A stretch of DNA of 64,000 bases from Vanessa cardui (lineage: Eukaryota > Arthropoda > Insecta > Lepidoptera > Nymphalidae): positions 8,928,001-8,992,000 of the forward strand of contig NC_061126.1 in the NCBI RefSeq assembly GCF_905220365.1, given 5' to 3'. Made by a program: the position numbers and the translations under genes. Shown here one piece after another: positions 37,626-50,504 of this stretch (within the stretch, counting starts at the first letter, position 1; each line of letters begins with the position of its first letter). Below the pieces are notes generated by a model. It made no database searches and was not told where the DNA came from. It saw only the letters and a program-made list of their open reading frames with translations.

Positions 37626-39389
37626 ACTATAAATGATAGAAGAAAACTATAACTACAGTTCGTTTGATTTTAATTATAACGTTTTTTTTTTTATTTTCTT
37701 TATTAATATATTTATTCTTCTTTTAACATTCTGTACTTTACAATTGAAAACAGTTTTTTGCCATTGTACACTCGTATCTACATATATTAAACCTTTACAT
37801 AATGAGAGGTCACTGTTTCAGGGTATTGGTAAACAAGTATAATGTTTATAGTTTGGGAAGCTAGCAAGATAAGTGTTATGATAACTGATATCACACAACG
37901 TAAGATAGCTGGTATTCGTGAAAGCGCTAACACTATTAAATCTATTAGTATCTATAATAGTTTCATAAAATAACAGATAGCGACTCGATATTGATTATAT
38001 ATTTCAATTTATAACAAATGATTTAGATGGTTGTCGAATTTTTTTTTTTATATATAATACGTTATGAATACAGCTATGTATAAATTATAAATATTGCAAA
38101 TAACTCTTCTATTGTAATCTGTAAAATTCAAAACATTCGTAAATACTTTGTCACCACAATGAGCTTTTATTATACCGGGTTTTTACTTTCCCATTATATC
38201 GCGTGAGAAACTTTGGGGTAGGGATGGAAATATTTTGCAGAGATACCTATTGTAGAATTCCACGGGACGATGTAACGCTAATATTTTAGGGCGAAGGTCA
38301 GGCTCCATTAGCTAAACAAGGCTATACCGCCCCACATTGTCTATACCGAGATTAACTTGTTTCAGCAACAAAACTTGGATAAAGGTTTGCTGAATAAAAG
38401 ATTGCTTTTTACCTTCGTCATCGTTTACCTGACATGTTGATAAATTAATTTCATGTACCATTCTTTGATTGAGTTGGTCCAAGTTCTATGTAGATTACAT
38501 TTTGAAGATAGTGTAAATCTATAAATCTGTCAAAGCAATAAGAAAATAAAGGTTATGAATTATTTTTTATTTACGAGTCTTAACTATTCATCAGACTATT
38601 TAGTTTGGGTTTGAGTTATGAATTTGTATAGATAAATCTAGTTTAAATGTTTCTGGGATTGAGCATGTATTAAGAAGTAATAAAAAAATTAACTTATCTA
38701 ATTTTAAGTAAACATTTTACATAGAAACGCATATTGAGAAAAGCCTAAACTAAGGAGTTTCTAAGGAGAAATCGTTCCGCAAAGCGCAGATTTCGCGATT
38801 TACTTGTAGGTAAATAAAAAAAATAACACATTTTTATCTAAATCGATTCATAATATCCATTACTTATTTTATTATAATAGATAAGCTGCATTTATTTTTT
38901 AATAAAACTATAGTTGGGCAGTAAAATGTGAAACTCATATATCACAATTACAAGATTGTGATGTTGCCAGTGAATAGAACCATGCAGGCGCATTAAAATA
39001 ACATCAATCAAATTATAAATAAGTAACAACAACGGCTTGCAAAAACGTCTTTCAAAAAACTATAAATAAAATAAAAAATATTGATAATTATATCGTGCAA
39101 AAACATTTTTTTATCAACAATGATTATACGAAAAACTTATGTTAGCAGATATAACAAGCATATAAGCGAAGCGACGACTTCTGCCGTTATGTGACGTCTC
39201 TAATTAAATATTTAATCTCTCTCATATGCAATTTCTTTTGAAATAATTACTCGTAATAAAATACAGTACCTATATATATATACCTACATAATTATGCTAA
39301 AACCATTAAAACAATAAGACGCAATAGACATTGTTTTTAAATTTAAGAGAATATAGGTTGTATATGTTTAATAATGACTTATGACACTA
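37626..39389. other. A+T-rich spacer
   Basis: No gene recognised; a moderately G+C-rich patch at 38195-38350 has no identified match. Confidence 0.35.
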
Positions 39390-39645
39390 TGTTATACTAT
39401 CTATATAAATAAAAATAAAGGTTTGTTTTATGCGTTCCTTAGCACATGATGATTGTGACGAAAGTTTGCTGAGTTGTTCGCGCCGGGAAGTTTCCGGGTC
39501 AAAAAAAATTGAAGATTTTATCTTTACGTTTTATGTTTTATGTCTACTCTCATTCTACCCGTGCCAATCCGGGGCGGGTAAGATAAGCTGGTAACAAATA
39601 AAAAATACGATACGTGGGAGAGGTTAAAAATAGACTTCTAATTTT
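39390..39645 (+). mobile_element. Short Helitron-like element
   Basis: Begins TCTATATAAATAAAAATAAA and ends with a GC-rich end region (CGTGCCAATCCGGGGCGGGT) followed by AGATAAGCTGG, the arrangement of non-autonomous lepidopteran Helitrons. The terminal CTRR is worn, so the boundaries are approximate. Confidence 0.5.
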
Positions 39646-41876
39646 ATTAGGATGACAAATCATGTTTATGTATAATCTATATGAAATAAATTATGAAAAA
39701 AACATAATAGGAATTAATTCACTATTGCTTATAAAACTATATGTAAGTAAAATAAAAAAGGAAAATTAGGTTTTTTTATCAAATGTTAGTCTTAAAAAAT
39801 ACGCTTTTCCTCGGTGTTCATACCAAATGCTTGCTTTATACATAATTTCATAAAGTTAAGCCGTGGTAAAGCAACAGACATCCAGACAGATAAATTGAGT
39901 CACTTTCGCATTTATAATTTAAGTATAGAATTATTGATAAGTAACTTGTTAAAAATAAATCAATCAATCGCACGTTATCGTTTTCAATGGATATACGTAC
40001 ATAGATAATATAGATGATCCGAATTAATCAAATGTAAATATCTAAAGCTGAATGTTACAAATTGTTTATGTTTAATTCGTTACACTAATTAGTAGCTTAC
40101 TCTGGCTAAAAGTAAACTATTTAACATTTTAATTAAGTTAAAATTACCTACTCGCTTTGTGGTTTTTAGTCCAGGAAAAAGCTTTTCCATTCAATTATAA
40201 TCCCTTAACGAGTCTCATTGCAATAATTAGACAAGGAAAGTTTGAGCAGCGTCTATGCGTATACAACGTTCATATAATACTTGAGTCCCTATAGAACAAG
40301 TTTTTGCATTTTCTTTACATTGTATTTAAATCTTACGGTATTGATATCGCGACCGAGGAGGTAGAAGATCACGAAGAAGATAAAGATTGAGAAGGTGGAG
40401 AAGATACAAATGTAACGATATTCTACTATTGTCGTGACTGATGGTGCAACAGTAGTAATCTTACTAAGCATCTGCTTATTATTGTGTCAGATTAATACTC
40501 GCCTCCAAAATATACATCTATGTCCGATGCGAAACTTACGTACTATATATTTAATTTTTAATTATATCACCACAATAGTTGACATTTTTTTTATTGCGTG
40601 TTTTGACATATTTTTGTATTTTGTCCCGCTTCCTCAACGATTAATTCAAAGATTCATAAATTGCTAAATTGTTTAAAGATTTCAGTCGTCACGAAGAGAA
40701 TTACCTACTTTTATCAACTAGCCAACTTATATACTTATATCAAATAGTTATAAGCAATGTGGCAATAAATAAAATTTGCAATAATACCGTTGAATGGATT
40801 ACATTCATGCTATTTCAAATAATGTTCGCCCGTTCAAGTTCTAAGGTCCGAGTTCTATTCATTGCATGAAACAGGACAATAAATGTATTATTGTCACAGT
40901 TTTCTTAGCAAAATTGGTTCGTTTTGGCAGCAAAATGTTAAGTTGAATACAAAATTATTTGTTTTTATTTAATGCAAGAAAATTATTATTGTTCTTCCAT
41001 GTACTTATTTATATATGTATGTATTAAAAAGCAGTGCAAAGTGTAGGAAACAAGTTGTTATGGACTTTTTAGAAGCCATCCGGAGTTAGAACTTTGGTAC
41101 CATTACATTGTAGTACCAAAAAGTATAAAAATACGTTATTCCGGCCCCAGATCTCTTTGCAGGCGTGTCGGATTGCCGTCTTATCGAGATGACTAGTCCT
41201 TGAGCTTAATTAGCGTAGCTGGAATTTAATCAGGCGTCTTTATTAATAATTTTTCCGAACAAAACATAAAATAGTAATAAATCTTTTCATTATAAATATA
41301 TGTACAATTTTCCATTAAACTTTCTTTTGAAAATGTATGGAATACAATGTGAAACGGAATTCATGTAAAGTAGTGTAAATATTTAATTATCTAATTCCGA
41401 AATTGGGTTTCCTTGGCTGCAGGTCCATCAGAGAAACGCACGATGTTTATTAAATGGAATTTTCTTTGACTTTAATTGAATGTTAAATTATTTAAAGTAT
41501 TCTGACTGAAATGGTATGGTTGAAATGATGTATAATTAATATTAAACAATATCATTATTCAAAGTGATTCGTATCTCAAAAATTCTGCAATTAATTTTGG
41601 ATTATGTGCTTGTTATGGTTTGATATAAGATGCTTTAGGTGATATAAATCGATGTATAATATTGATAAATTAAATCATATCACTAGATCTGGAGTTTAAA
41701 TGCTATCATGGCATGATGTCGTGTTCGTGGTATCAGATAAATCTCAATACTTTACTTTCAGTTCCAGACCTTAACTAGACGTTGAGCTCAAACTTCTCGT
41801 ATTTTTTTTGTCACAGATCATGGTTTGAATCAAGTTTGATAAAATTTTAGAAAAATCTTTTAAGATGCTAGAATCG
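39646..41876. other. A+T-rich spacer
   Basis: Open stretches at 40289-40869 are A+T-driven and carry no recognisable domain. No gene or repeat is supported. Confidence 0.4.
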
Positions 41877-42120
41877 AGGTGGCCCAGTATGTAGTTGTAT
41901 TAAAACCCTTGCAAGTATCACTGAATATTCATATGCTTCATTCATCTCGCACTAGGCGTTAAATAAAACCATCATGAGAAAATCTGCATGTGTCTTATTT
42001 CTATGGTATTATGAATCTATCAACCCGCATAGGAGCAGTGAAATGGAATAAGTTCTAAAACTTCCTCAAAGAGAGAGAAGGACTTAGCCCAACCGTGGGA
42101 CATTTATAGACAAATAGCCT
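41877..42120 (+). repeat. tRNA-derived SINE, decayed full-length
   Basis: Starts with a tRNA-like GAGGTGGCCCAGTATGTAG head. It then has TTCATCTCGCACTAGGCG and GAGAAAATCTGCATGTGTCT, and ends in CCTCAAAGAGAGAGAAGGAC and TGGGACATTTATAGAC. It matches the SINE family at 9948 with many changes. Confidence 0.6.
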
Positions 42121-43300
42121 TTATAAATCTATATTCTTAATAATGCACATTTCCATAAATCATTTGTTAAACAAATGTAAATGCTGTAAATCTGAATTCA
42201 AAATATAGTATACTTACAGGATATTTGAAGGTAATCTTTGAGCGCAATGCGAGTAGAGTTTCAAAGTTTTTATTGCAAAATATCTACTATGCATTCTAAA
42301 ACAAAAATAGCTTTTACTGCTGAAACGAGCGATTGAATTGAACGAATAAAATGTATTAAAAATATATACTGAACGGTTTTGTAAAACAATCAGATGTAAA
42401 TGTACAGTACCCGCAAATGTGATTGTCGATGATTGCGATGTAGTAAGAATTTGTTTCGCTTAATATTAAAACAACTGCGCTATTTATTGACACATTAAAT
42501 AAAACAAAATTATAAATACTAATCAAATTAAAATTGATTGTTTAGTAACTCGTGCTAATGTATCTTTACTATTTTTTAAATAATTCCAGACACTCAAAAC
42601 AGCTTAAAAGAAAAAAGTCCAGGAAATTTCTGCAATGAAAATATAAAATGAAAAGGTGTTGTACATGATTCTTTTTTTAAAGATATAAAGGTACAAAGTT
42701 TCAACATCCAGTAAGAAGAATAATCTGCAAACAACAAGAAAGAATAATGTATCTAATCATTCACTGACGTCATATTGTGAAAAGCTATATACAAAATGTT
42801 GCCAACCCTCCCTTGCCGGGGATTTTTGTGATGCGACTCCGCAATTCTGTGAAGATAAATTAATTTGATTTATTGTTACCACATTTTTTTATGAAATCAC
42901 CTTCTTAGATGTTCTAAAAATGTAAATATATATACACGTTTAAGCACAATATAGTCATTTTCGAATAATTTTTTAAGGGCGAAATTTAACGTTACTTTAT
43001 ACGATAAATTTATTAATCGATTGATTGAAAATGTCTTGTAATGAAAAAGATATCTTATCAAATACATAATATACAAAGGTTTATTTTCACGCACAGTTGG
43101 GCTTCCTAATTGAAGATTGACAGCCTGAAGATTAGCCGTAATCGAATCAATCGAAAGACTATCACGTTAGAGCCATGAATTAAACACGCTATCTTGACGT
43201 ACTACAGGTCGAATAAATGTATGGCATTGTTTTATCAAATAATTATTTTTCCTTATATAAAACTAATATATAAAGGATGTGTATATATTAATAATCGTGT
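42121..43300. other. A+T-rich spacer, nothing recognised
   Basis: No coding region or repeat boundary supported. Confidence 0.4.
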
Positions 43301-43490
43301 ATGCGGGTTGGTACATGTAGGCAGAATTTCGATAAAATTAGACTCATGCAGGTTTGTTCACCGATGTTTTCCTTCACCGCCGAGCACGAGATGAATTATA
43401 AACACAAAATTAAGCACATATTATTTAGTGGTGCTTGCCTGGGTTTGAACCCGAAATCATCGGTTAAGATGCACGCGTTCTAACCTTTTC
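43301..43490 (-). repeat. tRNA-derived SINE, 5' part
   Basis: On the - strand it carries the tRNA-like head with the B-box GGTTCAAACCC and then CATCTCGTGCTCGGCGGTGA and GAAAACATCGGTGAACA. The palindromic 3' half and TTG tail are missing. Confidence 0.7.
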
Positions 43491-44569
43491 TGTGTATGTT
43501 TAATAGATTTGCAATTGAGTGTTAATGAAATTGTAATCCAACCTTCTATCCAAGACCAAGAGTTGTCGCAATTTGCCCTCTTTTGTTATATGTAATTCGG
43601 ATTAACAGTTTTTGTGTCTTATGAATTGAAGCTTTCATTTATATTTTATTCAATTAGTATTTATATATTAATTTTGTACAACACTTTTATAAAGAGATAG
43701 TTTTGTTTGTTTGTTACTTTGTTGAAAACTTCTGATTAAAGTATTTTATATAATTTTGCTTCAAATTATTGTGGGCATTTTTTTACCAATCTAAGCTGTA
43801 CATTATGTTTTGTATTGTGATTTATAGATTACTATGGTAATGTGATCGGAAAAAAAAATAATCTGGATGTTGTCTAAGCGAACATCTTCAAAATCACTAC
43901 AGAAATCAGTATATCTTTAACAAACTTTAAAGTTTCAGTAACCATTTTATGTTTAATGAATGGAAGAAGTAAACGATACCTTTATTTGAATTTATTTTTC
44001 ATCCAGTTACAAAACCTTACCAAAATAAAAACATATTCCTTTGAATTTAAACATTCTAAGTTTACACGAGGGATTTGGAAAGAGTAGGTTGTTAAATATT
44101 TAATATTTATCGTATTGACCAACATCGTTCGACTTGAGACTGAAATAGATTCTAATTTCAGTTTTAGTCAATTCCAAGAATTCCTGAACCTGTAACATCA
44201 ACATCAAAAATAAAATAATCCATTTGCCTTATTATACAAAATGCTTTTATAGATTACATACAAATCACGACTGTGTTAACTGACGCCAAGAGATAGAACA
44301 GTGCCAGTGGCAATGAAATTCCTTTGAAAGAAAAAAATAATCAGGCCTCTAATGCCTGGCGGGGGCAGCAAGATGGCGCCGGTCGCAAACGTGTTCAATC
44401 TCCAAACTAAGATAAAATGCTCTAAGATTCAAATGTGTGAATTGGCTACGATAAACAACGACAAATACTTGGTTCGAACCTCGATGTTTCCTGTTCTTTC
44501 ATATGATTCTAAAAAAATTTTTAAATTTTATTATTGAAAGCTGTAAACTTTGTATCTGTAATCTGTAAT
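43491..44569. other. A+T-rich spacer
   Basis: No gene recognised; CTGGCGGGGGCAGCAAGATG near 44356 is an isolated G+C-rich patch. Confidence 0.35.
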
Positions 44570-44800
44570 AGGGGTTTTGGACAAGCTTGTCTTTGTAGGT
44601 ATCACCCAGTCATCAGATGTTCTACCATCAAACAGCAATACTCATTATATACATATATACATACACACACACACACGCACACATACAAGAGATATAAGCG
44701 ATATTTCATAGTCTATGATATACATACATTCATTGTCTATGGGAGTTGTCGGCCACTTACCATGAGGTGGCCAATTGTTACGTTCGCATTGATATAAAAA
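44570..44800 (-). repeat. LINE 3'-tail fragment with CA microsatellite
   Basis: Reverse-complement copy of the 23150 repeat (GGACAAGCTTGTCTTTGTAG, ATCACCCAGTCATCAGATGT, GGCCACTTACCATGAGGTGG). It is interrupted at about 44648-44690 by an ATAC/CA dinucleotide run. Confidence 0.6.
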
Positions 44801-46400
44801 AAACGATTTCAATAATTTTAATTTTTATTATCTTTAACCAAACAAGTGATTGTCTCTAACAATAGTTTTGCCTATGATATAATATCACAAGATATTTATG
44901 ATATCATTACGATAATTACATCGATATAGTACAGAAATAACTTTGAAATTTGATTATAAATAGTTTTCGCTCACGATAACGTATTTTTACAGAATAATGT
45001 TTTTGATGAGAAACTATTGCGAAGATTTTAATGTCATTTCGTTAAGCTGACTTTTATAACAGGATTTCAATAAATTGATGTAAACAAGTGTCACCGCGAG
45101 GAAAGTTCGTCACGAGTTAAATTGACTACAATCCCGGGCGTATCTCATCCAGCTTGTTGTTAGTGTTAATTAATCCCTCTTCTTCAATAATAATTATCTT
45201 CGTTTCACTGTTTTAAATAAAGAATGACTATCGATTTTTTTTATCTAGCATTAAATCTGTTTTGTTGAAATAAATTTGTTTAATAGACAATGTCAACCTT
45301 GAGACAGTACGATCGATACCTATCATCAATTTTTAATTTCCCGTTTTGATGTGATTGTAATTTGTAGAATACAAATATTGATACATTTTAACTGTATAGT
45401 GTTTTGGCGTGAGGTTGTATGTGTGTACAGAAAGTATAAATTATTATCTAATTAAATTTAAACTAAATTATTTGACCCTGTTTGTTTATTAAAATAATTT
45501 AAACTAAATATATGATTTAGTTTTTTTTCTAATGTAGAAACTTAATAAAAATGATGGCAAAAGGGATATATGAAGTCGATAATTTATTGTTTCTTTTGTG
45601 TTTTCTATGAGCTGTTATATTTTTTGGTAATCACTTGATTTTTTGCTGTGTACAATTAATTTCAATGTAATATAATTTTTCATATATTAAATTACACAAG
45701 CTCATATTTTTTCCCAAATTGTGACTACAAATTTTACTGGTACATGCTAGTCAAATTGCAATCTTGATCATTTTGCGTAAGTATTTGTCCATCGACCGAA
45801 GCAATATTATAATAATAACCTACGGCTTTGTTCTCGGTTTAATATGATCTTCAGCTACTGCTAGGCATAAAAAGTAGTCTTTCCTTGAAGTATAAACTTG
45901 CTTCATACATAAGTTTATGCAATTAGGCTCAGTAACCATGAAAGAGATTAATATGAAATATATTGACATTACATATCATTTTATATTAGTAGGTGTTTCT
46001 ATACCAATGTTATAAATGCGGAAGTAAGTCTGTCTGTGTGTAACACACCTACTAATATATAATTTCAATATCTTTCATATTAAAGTAACTGATTACAAGC
46101 TATAAAATAAGCTATTTGTATCGTTATGTAAAAATAAAATAACAACATGAATGGAATGAATAAAAAAGTTAAATATCATAATAAGCTCATTAAATTTTAA
46201 TTTAACAAAAACGTTTTAATATAATTACGCTAGTGTCATTGGTTCCCATGATACTTTGTTCGCGTTAAATTAATTTGTTTCATGGCTTCAATTAAATTGA
46301 TCAACAACTATTAATACACACACTAATAATACCTTGTAAAAATTTAGATTATTAATTTAAAAAAAAAGCAGTTAGTTTAGTAACTTGAAGTAAAATATTA
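44801..46400. other. A+T-rich spacer
   Basis: No gene. Inverted 14-bp segments ATATTAGTAGGTGT (45983) and its complement (46045) flank a short repeat fragment containing ATAAATGCGGAAGTAAGTCT. Confidence 0.35.
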
Positions 46401-46409
46401 CTAACGAGT

Positions 46410-46625
46410 ATATTATCCGCACTAATATTATAAAGACTTTTTGATAGCGCTACTCTTAGGAACTACTGGTCCGATTTGAAAAACATATTAAAGTCTTCAA
46501 TAGGCAATTTATTTGACGTTATAAAACATCACTCTACGATTTATAGGAGCGGAATATCCATGAAAAATATTGCAAGAACGTGAACAAATTATCCCTTTAA
46601 AATCTCTATAAAAAGTCCGCGATAC
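46410..46625 (+). repeat. Repeat related to the 28060 element
   Basis: Contains TTAGGAACTACTGGTCCGAT, AAAACATCACTCTACGATTT and AGGAGCGGAATATCCATGAA, the body sequence of the lepidopteran repeat also seen in a divergent form at 28090-28220. The GC-rich hairpin end is not visible here. Confidence 0.5.
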
Positions 46626-48446
46626 CATATGTATAATTTTTATGATCGGTTCTCTATAAACCTTTTTAGGGTACACAAATTTGCTCTAAAATAATGTACT
46701 ATTTGCGAAGGTGTATTATAAACCTAATATAATATCCTTATCCAAATCAACAAAAGATTCATAAAATTGCTCTTTAAATCATTTGATTTCGATAAATATA
46801 TTCAGATTATTATTCAGATATAATATATCTAAAATAACTCCGCAATAAAATAATGATCAAATACTTTATTATTTGCCTAGTAGTTCATTACTTATATAAT
46901 CAGATTATAAGACCTAGTATTTTTAACTAACGTTTCACACTTATTGATAGCGTAATTTTCCTAAAACAGCTCTCTAAAGTACTTTGACCTTACTTAGACC
47001 AAATATTTTCAATTTCTTCGTAAACAACATTGTGGGCAAAAGATAGTATTTCATAAATTTATTTCAATCCTTTAAATCCCGTAGACGTATCTTGAAAAAG
47101 GGTTTTAAAAGCGCTTAAAGGAATTAAAGATTTGAGTGTGAATAATTTATTACACGTAAAGGGCACGTTTCTATACATTTGTTGATAAATAAAGAAGAAA
47201 GTTATACAACTTTGATCTAAGACTATTTCTAAATACTATGTAATCTCCGTACATGTAAACATCTCAAATATACATAAATTTAAATATGAGAAAAATAACT
47301 TAAATTTATATATTCCTCGTCAATAGCTAATAGTTCAGCTATATTTTGTACTACACAAAGGTTTTTCATTAATTTACCTTTATGTATAATACAGAACTAA
47401 GTATTGCACTTCACTACTTACATTCGCTAAAATTTTATTTCTAAAGTTGCGACATCAACTTTGTTGACATTCAAAACTTGAATAAAAAATTTGAATACAT
47501 AAACCATGGACAAATGTTGATCACTTTCACAATACTTAATACTAGTCAAATCAATTTTAATAAGTTATATATTTACCTAATTAATATTTTCTTACCCAGT
47601 GCGAAGCCGGAGCGATTCGTTTGCCTTTTATAAACCTATCTACTTACTTCTATTCTGAGCACACAAAAGAAATAATGCATTGTTTATAACGTGTTCAGAG
47701 GATATAAAGATGTTGAAAACCATTAAAAATAATAATCATGTTGTATCATAAATTTTACGAGGGAAAGATTTAATAACATTGCAAATAAACGACGCTGGTT
47801 TCGCATTGAAAACCTCTACACAGACAGGCGGCAGAGAGCACGTAACATTTCCAATATTATGCTCATAAACAGGAAAATAAAAAAGCATTAGTACGTTTCA
47901 AGAGGTACCGTAAAAAGGTTATTTTTACTTTTTGTTTTGTATAACGGAAGTATCATATATGCTCTTGGAAGCTCTGTTAAAAAACTTTGGTGATTTTCAG
48001 TAATAATATTATAAGCATAAAACAAGATTAATTTACTTTTTCCCTTATTAAATTTCCAAAAAGGCTTACATGACAAAAAACACGTAGAAAAATCATTCAT
48101 CCTTTTAAGCAGTATTACTCGCTGGGGTACAGGTGAATTTTACCCTTTTCGTTTATTTACGTGGTGCGGTGTGTGATGAGAGTAGGAGCGATCCTATTTT
48201 ATAAAATTGTGTTTTTAATCTCCTAACCTAAGCTTCCATTCAACCCACATGATGAAATTAAATAGATTTGGTCACTCACATCTTTAATTGAAAATATTTT
48301 TACCAAAATATCCGCTAAGAAATCTACTGTAATAGAAAGTAAAAAATAAATTTATCATATGTTCATATTTTCTTCTGTAGACTTTGACGTCTATGCTAAT
48401 GAATAAGAAGATTCTTTTGTAACGTGTAACTTAAAGGCTACTATAC
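46626..48446. other. A+T-rich spacer
   Basis: No gene. A short CCCAGTGCGAAGCCGGAGCG at 47596 resembles a Helitron 3' end, but it is isolated. Confidence 0.35.
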
Positions 48447-49690
48447 ACATGGCCGTAGGCAGGCGGGGGTTTTGGGGGTTGAAAGCACCCCCCCCCCGAA
48501 ATTTTTTCGCTAACCGCTATCGTAGTATCAAAAAAATATATTGCGCTAATTAAATAAACAAAACGTAAGTATTTATTGATTTCTTCAGAAAATGAATCAT
48601 TTTACGCAAAGACTAGAGGCAATAATAATCATACCCTTATTCACATTTTATTAAGATACTAATTTTTGATGTCATAATGTCACGTTAGTAATTTTAGATA
48701 CTAAAGAAGATAAACCTTTTACAGAGTGCCATTACATTTTAAAATGTGTAAGACATTGTAAAATTTCTGATACATTCTATGTACAGGGTTATTGGTAATT
48801 CGACGTATATCTGTTAGGAGGTGATAGGGTTGACTATTTTAAATGATTTTAACCCCCATATGCGTAATCCAAAAGTGTATCATTTTTGAGTTATCATGTT
48901 TTTTAGGGTTTTTCAATTTATTTAAAAAAAGTATCAATTAAAAACTATTTTTGTCTTCTGTTTTATAAAAATTAAATACTGGATATTTGTCAATATTTAA
49001 ACAATAATTATTGGTCCAAATTTAAATGCGACACGGAAAACGAAATTATTTCAAATTTTCTTGATATTTTTTCTCAAAAATGCCTTAAAAACTAAAAAAA
49101 TCATTATAATAAATCTTGGCCTGCAGATTATTTTAAAAACATAACCGTTTTCTTAACTTTCCAAAAATTTATAAAAAGAAGGAAATTATTTCAAATCAAT
49201 CGAAATAAAATGATCAGAAAGGACGTTAGTGGAAATTCATAGTCGAACATGAACGAAGTCGTACTAAAGGTCGCTCTTTAAAAATCCCTCAAAATTAACT
49301 AAAAATAACAACCAATTAAAAAAAACCCTCTTACTTAATACAAATTTAAAATAAAATTTAGAAACAGAAACAGTTCATTAGCTAAATTATAAATAAGACA
49401 TTTTGTAATATAGCTTAAATAAAGTATTAATGAGCGAATCCGAGAAACTCTCAATAAAAGAGCACAGCAAACACAGCATGTTCTACAGTGTATAATGCAG
49501 AATTCTATCCTCACCTCCTAACGGATATACGTCAAATTACCAATAATCCTGTCTATTTTATTGAGAATATTCATTAATACAGATAATCGGTGCTCTTTAC
49601 CGAATAGTCGCCGACTACGAAAGCAGCCGAACTCCTGGAAGACTATTTTGGTGCAGACCCGTCCAATTATAGGCCAATAGCAATCACCTC
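48447..49690 (+). repeat. Dispersed repeat family, copy 2 (interrupted)
   Basis: Second copy of the repeat at 28495-29045, in opposite orientation. It starts at CACATGGCCGTAGGCAGGCG, passes TTTTGGGGGTTGAAAGC and ATTGTAAAATTTCTGATAC, and resumes after an insertion with CGAATAGTCGCCGACTACGA. The insertion is the element at 48783-49552. Confidence 0.65.
48783..49552. mobile_element. Terminal-inverted-repeat DNA element, about 770 bp
   Basis: Both ends carry inverted repeats of about 41 bp with three mismatches, beginning ACAGGGTTATTGGTAATT and continuing to GTTAGGAGGTGA. The interior is A+T-rich with no transposase. It interrupts the dispersed repeat copy 2. The target duplication is not clear (CTAT on each side is possible), so the superfamily is undecided. 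Confidence 0.7.
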
Positions 49691-49734
49691 AAGGTGGCGC
49701 ACCTTAATGTTTAAAAAAACCACAACACCACTCT

Positions 49735-49880
49735 GTTGCACCAGCATTCGCCGACGCTTTTTACGAACCGAAAGGCCGGTAACGCACCTGCAAGCCCCCC
49801 CACAGATGTCCATGGACGATGGTAATCACTTTCCATCAGGTGAGCCTCATGCTCGTTTGCCCCCTATAACATAAAATAAG
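49735..49880 (+). repeat. LINE 3' tail, second family
   Basis: Contains GAAAGGCCGGTAACGCACCT, TCCATGGACGATGGTAATCA, CATCAGGTGAGCCTCATGCT and GTTTGCCCCCTATAACATAA, a common 3' end of a lepidopteran non-LTR retrotransposon. The body is missing (5' truncation). Confidence 0.65.
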
Positions 49881-50372
49881 CCATCGGTTGTCTTTTAAAG
49901 AAATGTGTGTAAATTATGTCTAAATTTTAATATACCTACTTATGCTTATTTAAAAAAAAAAACCTGTTGCTTTTTTTTCCTGAAGCACGAACCCCCCCGA
50001 AATGAAATCCTGGCTACGGCTCTGACTATACATATCAAACCAACGTATATCAAATATATGCTAAAATATGTCGTGCTTCTTGAAGCAGGTTTTATATGTA
50101 TAATATACGTAACTTCGTCTTGCAGTTCCCAATACGGCTGCGATAAATAAATGTCTAAAAATAAATTCAAATTAATTATTATAGACATTACTAATGTCAT
50201 TTTTATATTTCAAAATATTTTCGCTATTAATTTTGGTCTTTGACAAAATACTAATAGATCAAGATACTGATAGACAATAACGTGTAGGTCTTGATTTTTT
50301 AAATATAATAGAATAATTTATCCAATTTTGGAGTTATGTATATATTATCTTCTTTTTCGTGGTATATTACGT

Positions 50373-50504
50373 TGATACATAAATGACAAAACCATAAGAA
50401 AACTTGGCTTTAATTAACTTAAAGAATTGTACATATTGAAATGACAATGCATAATATTTGACAAGAAAATAGATTACTGTAATTTCTTCTTAAATTATAC
50501 GTCA
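50373..50504 (-). repeat. 3' LTR
   Basis: 132 bases, bounded on the - strand by TGACGT and TATCA. The stop codon of the integrase frame lies inside it. Identical to the 5' LTR. Confidence 0.92.

Noticed and set aside
44648..44690. CA-dinucleotide run as a regulatory element
   Set aside because: An ordinary microsatellite inside a LINE tail.
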